Part shown: one piece after another, positions 1-4,490 of the stretch
Layout of the letters: each line of letters begins with the position of its first letter
Numbering within the stretch: the stretch's first letter is position 1
Source of the DNA: Verrucomicrobiota bacterium
Lineage (GTDB): Bacteria > Verrucomicrobiota > Kiritimatiellia > JAAZAB01
DNA length: 6,236 bases
Direction of reading: 5' to 3'
Assembly (NCBI GenBank): GCA_018896395.1
Contig: JAHIMN010000130.1
Coordinates: forward strand, 1-6,236
The notes under the pieces: model-generated
Database searches by the model: none
What the model was told of the DNA's origin: nothing
Seen by the model: only the letters and a program-made list of their open reading frames with translations
Position numbers and translations under genes: made by a program

Positions 1-677
1 TGAAGGAGCTGGTTCATCGTTACAAGGGGCACCGGGCAATCTGCTTTCATCACCGCGCGGCTTTTATGTGGTCCGCCTACCTGATGGGGATGGACAACAT
101 TCTGGCTGACTTCCTGTTGGAACCGGAAAAGGTTGAAATCGTGCTGGATAAAGTCTTGAAAACCAATATCGCGGTTATCCGCAGGGCAATTCGGGCAGGC
201 GCGGAAATAATTGTGCTTGGCGACGACTATGCGCACAATCTCGGCCCCATGATGAGTTCGGAATTGTTCAGGCACTTTCTTCTGCCGCGTCTTAAGAAGA
301 TGGTGGAGGCGATTCACGAAGAAGGGGCGCTATGCATCAAACATTCGGATGGAAATATTTATCCGTTGCTGGAGATGATCGTATCGGCCGGGCCGGACGG
401 GATCAATCCGATTGAACCGGCGGCGGGGATGGATTTGAAAACGGTGAAACATCTTGTCGGCGATCAAGTCTGTCTGGTCGGTAATATTGACTGCGCGTAT
501 CTGCTCCCATTTGGCACGCCAGCGCAGGCGCGTGACACTGTTCGGCAGGCGATTGCGGATGCCGGTACGGGAGGCGGCTTTATTCTGAGCAGTTCAAACA
601 GCATTCATTCCACATGCAGGCCGGAGAATGTTATGGCAATGGTGCGCGCAGGTCATGAGTTTGGGGCGTATGCGTGA
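1..677 (+). CDS. UroD-superfamily protein, 5'-truncated by window edge
   Basis: This is the C-terminal part (about 224 residues) of a uroporphyrinogen-decarboxylase-fold protein. The frame is open from base 3 with no stop, so the true start lies upstream; the ATG at 66 is internal. Visible family features are the G-D-D-Y segment near 219-230 after a helix, the long helix with P-R-L-K-K before E-E-G-A, the strand-loop K-H-S-D-G-N-I (339-359), the P-D-G-I-N-P-I-E-P strand (about 393-419), V-G-N-I-D (477-491) and a C-terminal S-S-S-N-S-I-H segment followed by P-E-N-V. In the methylcobamide:CoM methyltransferase branch (MtaA/MtbA) the equivalent of H-S-D is a zinc-binding His-x-Cys; here Asp (348-350) replaces that Cys, while a Cys (615-617) lies near the C-terminal end. 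Lying beside sugar genes, it is unlikely to be the haem-pathway enzyme. The substrate is unknown. It probably shares a transcript with the isomerase gene about 100 bp downstream. Confidence 0.85.
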   Translation, partial: KELVHRYKGHRAICFHHRAAFMWSAYLMGMDNILADFLLEPEKVEIVLDKVLKTNIAVIRRAIRAGAEIIVLGDDYAHNLGPMMSSELFRHFLLPRLKKMVEAIHEEGALCIKHSDGNIYPLLEMIVSAGPDGINPIEPAAGMDLKTVKHLVGDQVCLVGNIDCAYLLPFGTPAQARDTVRQAIADAGTGGGFILSSSNSIHSTCRPENVMAMVRAGHEFGAYA

Positions 678-765
678 TGATATGTGAACTTAAATTTTGC
701 ACTAAATCCAAAATGGAGAATTGAAGAACTGCTTGATGACTGTGACTTACCAGTGAGACAACCTT

Positions 766-770
766 GGAGA
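766..770 (+). promoter_or_regulatory. Ribosome binding site of the isomerase gene
   Basis: GGAGA lies 5 nt before the ATG at 776 and 8 nt before the next in-frame ATG at 779. It decides the start. The frame also opens at a TTG at 764, but that codon overlaps this Shine-Dalgarno sequence and has only a weak purine run of its own upstream. Confidence 0.75.
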
Positions 771-775
771 ACCTG

Positions 776-1498
776 ATGATGAAACGTTCTGATATAAATA
801 AAGCAATTGATCGCGCTGTTGCTTTCTTTACGGAGCATCATTTTCCGTTGCCGCCGTTCGCGTTTTGGACCCCTGAAGAATGGCTGAAAAAAGGGCCTGA
901 ATGCGATGAGATTCGCGAAGCGCGTCTGGGATGGGATATTACCGACTTCGGCAGTGGCGACATTCCAAGGAAGGGACGTTCTATCTTCACCTTGCGAAAC
1001 GGCGTGGCAGGAACGTCCGGCGGGAAATCATACGCTCAAAAAGTGATGCATTTGCGTGAAGGCCAGCGATCTCCCGTGCATTATCATAAGAGCAAAATGG
1101 AGGATATCATTAATTGCAACGGTGGTAATATTTTAATATGTCTATGGCAACTGGATTCCGATGGCAAACCGTCCCGGTCCCCCTTGGATGTGAGCGTGGA
1201 TGGAATTGTCCGCCGCGTTTCTGCTGGCGAACAGATTTATCTGAGGCCGGGGGAGTCGGTGTGCGTTCAACCGTTTATGTGCCATCAGTTTTGGAGCAGA
1301 GAGGGAACAGGAGATTCGTTGTCCATGGAGGTTTCGAGCGTATGTGACGACCTGACTGACAACTGTTGGCTGGAACTGGCGGTTCGTTTCCCGGAAATTG
1401 ATGAGGATGAGCCGCGCCGTTATTTGCTGGGCGGAGAGTATCCGCGAGCCGGGCAGAAGGAGCAATGTCAAAATGCAGTATGTCAAAATGCAATATAA
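776..1498 (+). CDS. D-lyxose/D-mannose ketol-isomerase family cupin
   Basis: Predicted 240-residue cytoplasmic cupin of the D-lyxose isomerase family (E. coli O157 z5688 / B. subtilis YdaE type), which interconverts D-lyxose with D-xylulose and D-mannose with D-fructose using a divalent metal. The metal site is visible: His102-x-His104 and Glu109 in the stretch V-H-Y-H-K-S-K-M-E-D-I-I-N, and His170 in M-C-H-Q-F-W, counted from the ATG at 776. The following N-G-G-N and L-W-Q-L strand and the later L-R-P-G-E-S-V segment also fit the family. Length is close to the roughly 230 residues usual for the long form. ATG 776 or 779 is preferred over TTG 764 because of the GGAGA at 766-770. The last 10 or so residues (Q-N-A-V-C-Q-N-A-I) come from a tandem repeat and look like a non-family tail. 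Its 3' end converges on the kinase gene with a 5-bp gap. Substrate preference (lyxose, mannose or another aldose) cannot be read from sequence. Confidence 0.85.
   Translation: MMKRSDINKAIDRAVAFFTEHHFPLPPFAFWTPEEWLKKGPECDEIREARLGWDITDFGSGDIPRKGRSIFTLRNGVAGTSGGKSYAQKVMHLREGQRSPVHYHKSKMEDIINCNGGNILICLWQLDSDGKPSRSPLDVSVDGIVRRVSAGEQIYLRPGESVCVQPFMCHQFWSREGTGDSLSMEVSSVCDDLTDNCWLELAVRFPEIDEDEPRRYLLGGEYPRAGQKEQCQNAVCQNAI
1465..1494. repeat. Two tandem 15-bp units at convergent gene ends
   Basis: Units 1465-1479 and 1480-1494 match at 14 of 15 positions and share the core ATGTCAAAATGCA. They fall inside the last codons of the isomerase gene and encode the repeated tail Q-N-A-V-C-Q-N-A. A third GCATTTT on the minus strand (around 1511-1517) lies inside the last codons of the kinase gene. 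Each unit is close to two 7-mers (AATGTCA, AAATGCA), so it resembles the heptamer-period repeats at 3009-3131. Confidence 0.8.
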
Positions 1499-1503
1499 AT
1501 TGC

Positions 1504-3039
1504 TCAGCGTACAAAATGCTGAAACTTCTGATAGGCCTGGTCCCAGGTGGCGGTGTTGGCCGGCTTGAATTCCCGGATGGGGAAAGCCTGTTTGATGATC
1601 GGCAGGGCATCGCGCAGGGAACGGATAACACCCAGACCCATGGCCTGCACCATGATATTACCCACGGCCGTGGCTTCCACGGGACCGGCTACCACGGGCA
1701 AGCCCAGGGCATCGGCGGCAAACTGGTTGAGGAATTCGTTCTGCGAGCCGCCGCCCACGATATGCACCTGGCGGGTCTTCTGGCCGCACACGGCGGAAAT
1801 ATCCTCGTTGATCATCCGGTACTTGAGCGCCAGGCTCTCATAGGCCATGCGTACCAGGCCGCCACGGGTCGTCGGCGCACGTTGTCCGGTCTTCCGGAAA
1901 TATTGAATAAACGCCTTTTCCATGTCGGCCGGATTGTAGAAGCCGGGATCATCGGGATCCATAAAAGCCGCAAACGGCTCCGCGGCCTGCGCCTGAGAGT
2001 ACAGCTCCGCCCATTCCATTTCCTTGCCGTCGGCATCGCGCCAGACGCGCCGCAGTTCATGCACCAGCCAGCCGCCCATGCAGTTTTTCAGCAGGCGAAT
2101 ATTGCCGATCCCGCCCTCGTTGCTGAGATTGGCCGCCATGGCGCGCGGCGTTGTAACCGGCTCCGGCACCAGCTTGCCCACCAGCGACCACGTGCCCGAA
2201 CTGATGATCAGCGCCTCGCGCGGGTCGTCCACCGGCGCGGCGGCAAAGGCACTGGCGGTGTCGTGCGCGCCGACGGCCACCAGGCTGGCCGCGTTCAATC
2301 CGACCGCTTCCGCGATTTTCCGCTGAAGTTTTCCAATCACCGTGCCGGGCGCCACAATCTCCGGCATGACCTCCGGCGGGATGCCGAGCTTGTCCAGAAT
2401 CTCGCCGCTCCAGGTTTTCGACTTGGCATCCATGAGCTGGGTGACACTCGCCCAGGACGAATCCACCTTGATGATGCCGCCCAGGTAATAATAAAAAAGC
2501 GATGGGATCGGCACATATCGGCAACCGGGCGAAAGAATGTGCTTGCGGTTCTGCATAAACCAGAGGATTTGGTTGCTGACATTGAACGGCTGAAAATGGA
2601 TGCCGGTAATGGCGTAAATCCGCTCGGCCGGGATACGCGCCTTGACCTGGTCAATCATGGCGTCCAGACGGTGGTCGCGATAGGCATAGACCTTGCCAAG
2701 CAGATCACCGTCGGCGGTGACAAACTGGCCATCCGCGCCCCAGGTATCAATGCCGATGGCATCGAGGCTTTTCCCCACTTCGCGCCGGTACGCGCGCAGA
2801 CCCCTCAGGATATGGGCATAGATGAGCGTATCGTCCCAAACCATGCGCTCCACGGGCCGGCCCGCGCCGTCGGGCAAATGGAAGGAAATGCATTCATAGG
2901 CAAACCGGTGAATCGCGCGCATGGAAAAGGCGCCGTTGTCAAATACCCCGGCAAAGCACTTGCCACCCGAGGCGCCCAGATCAACCGCCAGGAATCGAGC
3001 TGATTGTCGATTTTTGATTTTTGATTTTTGATTTTCCAT
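1504..3039 (-). CDS. rhaB: Rhamnulokinase-like FGGY carbohydrate kinase
   Basis: A 511-residue FGGY-family kinase, most like L-rhamnulokinase (EC 2.7.1.5), which phosphorylates L-rhamnulose at O1 with ATP in the cytoplasm. Motifs in order: A-V-D-L-G-A-S-G-G-K (18-27, N-terminal phosphate loop), G-I-D-T-W-G-A-D-G (96-104), G-A-H-D-T-A-S-A (257-264, with the likely catalytic base Asp260), S-S-G-T-W-S-L (280-286), N-E-G-G followed by L-L-K-N (307-319), F-M-D-P-D-D-P-x-F-x-N-P (359-370), E-S-L-A-L-K-Y-R (401-408) and H-I-V-G-G-G-S-Q-N (426-434, ATP site). The D-P-D-D-P and H-I-V-G-G-G-S-Q-N segments favour RhaB over other FGGY branches, though a fuculokinase-like specificity is possible. E. coli RhaB has 489 residues; the excess includes a lysine/asparagine-rich N-terminus (1-15) encoded by a 7-bp repeat. 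ATG 3039 has GGAAAG about 6 nt upstream; no later ATG lies before the phosphate loop. It follows the SDR gene by about 114 bp, so they probably form one transcription unit. Confidence 0.9.
   Translation of the reverse strand: MENQKSKIKNRQSARFLAVDLGASGGKCFAGVFDNGAFSMRAIHRFAYECISFHLPDGAGRPVERMVWDDTLIYAHILRGLRAYRREVGKSLDAIGIDTWGADGQFVTADGDLLGKVYAYRDHRLDAMIDQVKARIPAERIYAITGIHFQPFNVSNQILWFMQNRKHILSPGCRYVPIPSLFYYYLGGIIKVDSSWASVTQLMDAKSKTWSGEILDKLGIPPEVMPEIVAPGTVIGKLQRKIAEAVGLNAASLVAVGAHDTASAFAAAPVDDPREALIISSGTWSLVGKLVPEPVTTPRAMAANLSNEGGIGNIRLLKNCMGGWLVHELRRVWRDADGKEMEWAELYSQAQAAEPFAAFMDPDDPGFYNPADMEKAFIQYFRKTGQRAPTTRGGLVRMAYESLALKYRMINEDISAVCGQKTRQVHIVGGGSQNEFLNQFAADALGLPVVAGPVEATAVGNIMVQAMGLGVIRSLRDALPIIKQAFPIREFKPANTATWDQAYQKFQHFVR
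3009..3035. repeat. Heptamer tandem array inside the kinase 5' coding end
   Basis: Three perfect GATTTTT units (3009-3015, 3016-3022, 3023-3029) plus a six-base partial unit (3030-3035). Read on the minus strand the unit is AAAAATC and directly follows the kinase ATG at 3039, encoding Q-K-S-K-I-K-N. Since 7 is not a multiple of 3, gain or loss of one unit would shift the frame between the start codon and the conserved kinase fold. Confidence 0.85.
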
Positions 3040-3060
3040 CTCATGCTTTCCGCAAAATAG

Positions 3061-3131
3061 TGTTTGTTTCTCTGTTCTGTCCTTTGTTCTTCCATTCGAT
3101 GTTGGGCGTTCGGTGTTGGATGTTCGATGTT
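3061..3131. repeat. Degenerate heptamer-period repeat between SDR and kinase genes
   Basis: The core 3097-3131 is five back-to-back 7-mers on the plus strand: CGATGTT, GGGCGTT, CGGTGTT, GGATGTT, CGATGTT. All have G at position 2 and GTT at positions 5-7; positions 1, 3 and 4 vary. The flanking pyrimidine-rich stretch 3061-3093 (TTCTCTG, TTCTGTC, CTTTGTT, CTTCCAT) looks like a second, more degenerate heptamer series. The block fills most of the roughly 114 bp between the SDR stop codon and the kinase start, so it would lie in the intercistronic part of a shared mRNA. I recall similar degenerate 7-mers from intergenic regions of metagenome-derived PVC and related genomes but cannot verify it here. 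Confidence 0.7.
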
Positions 3132-3153
3132 TGCTTCTCTGATCCGCCGTCCG

Positions 3154-3936
3154 CTACCGCATCTCCTGCCCGCCAGTCACGTTAATGGCCTGGCCGGTCA
3201 TGTAGCCGGCCTGTTCCGAGGCCAGGAACATCACCACATTGCAGACATCCGCATACACGCACCCGCGCCGCATGGGCACCTGGTCAATGTATTTCTGCCG
3301 CACGGCTGCCTCGGTGAGGCCAAGATTCTGCGCATACTGTTTGAACAGACTGTTGACCCACAGCGGCGAATCCAGCAGGTTGCCCGGGCAGACGGCGTTG
3401 ACCCGCACGCCCAGCGCGGCCATTTCCAGCGCCGCGCTCTGCACAAGCCCGATCCCTCCGAACTTGGAAGCGGCATAAGCCGAATTCTTGAACGAGCCCT
3501 TTTTACCCGACTTGGAATTGATTTGGATGTAGGCGCCGCTCTTCTGGCGCGCCATGACCCGCAAGGCATGCTTCATGCAGATCATCTGGCCCACCAGGTT
3601 GACCTCCATGACCTTGCGCCATTTGGCGACATCGAACTCCGTAATGGCACCCGAAACGAGAATGCCGGCATTGGCCACAAAAACGTCCAGGCCGCCGAAC
3701 CGTTGGACGGCTTTGTCCACCAGCGCGGCAACATCGCCCTCCACGGTCACGTCGCACGTCATGCCCTCGATCTTATCACCGAACGTTGCCCGGAGTGTTT
3801 GCACCGTCGCGTTAATCTGCTTCTCCTGGATATCGGCAACCAGGACGCGGCAGCCTTCCTTCAGCAGGCGCGCGGTGAGGGCTTCGCCCAATCCCTGGGC
3901 CCCGCCGGTAATCACAGCCCGTTTATCTTTGAGCAT
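3154..3936 (-). CDS. SrlD-like short-chain dehydrogenase (sugar/polyol-phosphate type)
   Basis: A 260-residue classical SDR, the usual length, most like sorbitol-6-phosphate 2-dehydrogenase SrlD (EC 1.1.1.140), which interconverts a polyol phosphate and a ketose phosphate with NAD(H). Visible: T-G-G-A-Q-G-L-G (10-17, dinucleotide loop), Asp35 at the end of beta-2 (NAD preference), C-D-V (61-63), N-A-G (89-91), Asn113, catalytic Ser141, Tyr154 and Lys158 (Y-A-A-S-K). The SrlD resemblance rests on I-N-S-K-S-G-K (139-145), K-F-G-G-I-G-L, G-N-L-L-x-S-P, Y-I-D-Q-V-P-M-R-R-G-C and the ending T-G-Q-A-I-N-V-T-G-G-Q (247-257). Start at 3936 is set by AAAGGA 7 nt upstream; the frame stays open to 4095, but that extension is translated repeat DNA. 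The kinase gene follows. Specificity is inferred; it may act on another phosphorylated or free sugar alcohol such as one from rhamnose or fucose. Confidence 0.88.
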   Translation of the reverse strand: MLKDKRAVITGGAQGLGEALTARLLKEGCRVLVADIQEKQINATVQTLRATFGDKIEGMTCDVTVEGDVAALVDKAVQRFGGLDVFVANAGILVSGAITEFDVAKWRKVMEVNLVGQMICMKHALRVMARQKSGAYIQINSKSGKKGSFKNSAYAASKFGGIGLVQSAALEMAALGVRVNAVCPGNLLDSPLWVNSLFKQYAQNLGLTEAAVRQKYIDQVPMRRGCVYADVCNVVMFLASEQAGYMTGQAINVTGGQEMR

Positions 3937-3943
3937 ATTTTTT

Positions 3944-3949
3944 TCCTTT
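3944..3949 (-). promoter_or_regulatory. Ribosome binding site of the SDR gene
   Basis: AAAGGA on the minus strand, followed by a 7-nt A-rich spacer and the ATG at 3936. It decides this start over the 53-codon upstream extension that stays open to 4095. Confidence 0.7.
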
Positions 3950-3970
3950 CGTGCCTGTCCCGCCGACTTG

Positions 3971-3996
3971 TCCGCCATAGCCTTGGCGAAGGCGGA
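3971..3996. repeat. Small imperfect palindrome in the SDR leader
   Basis: TCCGCC (3971-3976) and GGCGGA (3991-3996) form a 6-bp stem around a 3x3 internal mismatch and an inner GCC/GGC pairing. It lies about 35 bp upstream of the SDR start and, when read through in frame, gives residues A-F-A-K-A-M-A-D-K-S. I recall this GCCAAGGC-TATGGCGGA type of sequence as a dispersed repeat in candidate-phylum and PVC genomes; that memory is unverified. It could act as a REP-like element or as a stem-loop in the SDR 5' leader. Confidence 0.5.
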
Positions 3997-4091
3997 AGCT
4001 TCTTCGCGCAGGGGATGGTTGGCAGGCAAATTCCGAGCGCTAAATCCTGGCGGATTGAATAAGCCTTCGGCAACTATTTCATGCAGGCGGC

Positions 4092-4130
4092 GCACTACCT
4101 GCCCGCAGTGCTATCCGTCGGCTGACGGAT
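4092..4130. repeat. Two adjacent stem-loops
   Basis: The first has arms GCACT (4092-4096) and AGTGC (4107-4111) with a 10-nt loop. The second has arms ATCCGTC (4113-4119) and GACGGAT (4124-4130) with the 4-nt loop GGCT. They are separated by one base. Neither is followed by a T-run on either strand, so they do not look like simple terminators. Confidence 0.5.
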
Positions 4131-4163
4131 TGCCGGCGGGGGTGTGCGGCGACGGTCGCGGCG

Positions 4164-4180
4164 CCCCGCCATGGGCGGGG
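4164..4180. repeat. GC-rich 7-bp hairpin
   Basis: CCCCGCC (4164-4170) and GGCGGGG (4174-4180) flank a 3-nt ATG loop. No T-run follows directly on either strand. Probably part of a repeat element rather than a terminator. Confidence 0.5.
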
Positions 4181-4208
4181 TGGCCCCTCCTGCCAACCTG
4201 GAAATTCC

Positions 4209-4259
4209 TAAGCGTTAATTTTTTTATAAAAAATACTTTCCCGCTTAAAGGACGGTAAA
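4209..4259 (-). promoter_or_regulatory. AT-rich dyad and possible promoter facing the SDR gene
   Basis: Arms TAAGCG (4209-4214) and CGCTTA (4242-4247) surround a 14-bp AT palindrome (4220-4233). On the minus strand TTTACC (4259-4254) and TATTTT (4235-4230) are separated by 18 bp and could serve as weak -35 and -10 elements; they would give a leader of roughly 290 nt before the SDR start. The dyad overlapping the possible -10 would suit an operator. The matches are weak and short, so this is a low-confidence suggestion. Confidence 0.25.
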
Positions 4260-4424
4260 CATTGAACAAAATCGGATGCGCCTCCAGCGGCGGCGAGCGT
4301 GCAACCGTGCTTCGCCATAGCGCTACGCGACGGCGAGTCCACCACCCAACAAGTAAAAGGAAACCGATACGGGCAAGTATGCGACAAGCGCGAAAACCAA
4401 TCAAGTGGAAACTACAACAAACAT

Positions 4425-4447
4425 CCTGCCCGGCCAACGCAGGCAGG
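4425..4447 (-). terminator. Possible terminator of the hydrolase gene
   Basis: An 8-bp stem with a 7-nt loop (arms 4425-4432 and 4440-4447, one G-U pair on the minus strand) lies 43 bp beyond the hydrolase stop codon. The minus strand then reads ATGTTTGTTGTAGTTT, T-rich but interrupted, so termination would be weak. The same hairpin could be a copy of a dispersed CCTGCC/GGCAGG repeat, and the two roles are compatible. Confidence 0.4.
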
Positions 4448-4490
4448 TCAAATGGATACCCCGGTAATATTCTGTTTATACTCCGGCATT

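Larger units (their letters stand above)
4017..4198. repeat. 10-bp inverted pair bounding a hairpin cluster
   Basis: GGTTGGCAGG at 4017-4026 is the exact reverse complement of CCTGCCAACC at 4189-4198, separated by 162 bp containing the stem-loops at 4092-4130 and 4164-4180. The match may mark the ends of a small non-coding element, or two copies of a dispersed palindromic repeat in opposite orientation. No flanking target duplication is obvious, so a mobile element is not claimed. Confidence 0.45.
3937..4490. other. Gene-free region of about 554 bp with clustered inverted repeats
   Basis: No convincing gene lies between the SDR start and the stop codon of the secreted hydrolase. Open frames here lack family features and are explained by repeat DNA. 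The region holds several potential stem-loops: 3971-3996, 4092-4111 (5-bp arms GCACT/AGTGC), 4113-4130 (7-bp arms), 4164-4180 (7-bp arms), an AT-rich dyad at 4209-4247, 4312-4336 (TCGCC/GGCGA around the palindrome TAGCGCTA) and 4425-4447. A 10-bp inverted pair sits at 4017-4026 and 4189-4198. A short direct repeat AAATTCC occurs at 4028-4034 and 4202-4208. The stretch should also contain the promoter of the SDR-kinase pair, unless that pair is transcribed from the dehydrogenase gene. I see no tRNA or rRNA. Confidence 0.65.

Noticed and set aside
1..677. HemE, the haem-pathway uroporphyrinogen decarboxylase
   Set aside because: The context is sugar catabolism and the visible motifs fit the broader UroD-like group; the N-terminal substrate arginines that would decide are outside the window.
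764..775. TTG start for the isomerase gene
   Set aside because: The TTG overlaps the GGAGA Shine-Dalgarno that serves ATG 776/779, and the extra residues are not expected in the family.
1465..3003. Long plus-strand open frame (512 codons) opposite the kinase gene
   Set aside because: It mirrors the kinase gene on the other strand. The minus-strand product has a full set of FGGY motifs; this one has none and begins in the tandem repeat. Long antisense frames are expected in GC-rich coding DNA.
3009..3131. CRISPR array
   Set aside because: Units are 7 bp with no spacers; far too short for CRISPR repeats, and no cas gene is near.
3064..4062. Plus-strand open frame (332 codons) opposite the SDR gene
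   Set aside because: Antisense shadow of the SDR gene; no recognisable domain and it starts in the heptamer repeat.
3937..4095. 53-codon N-terminal extension of the SDR
   Set aside because: The extension is repeat-derived, lies before the conserved SDR beginning, and a good AAAGGA site precedes the ATG at 3936.
4017..4198. Miniature transposable element bounded by the 10-bp inverted pair
   Set aside because: No target-site duplication or second copy is visible in the window; kept only as a repeat.
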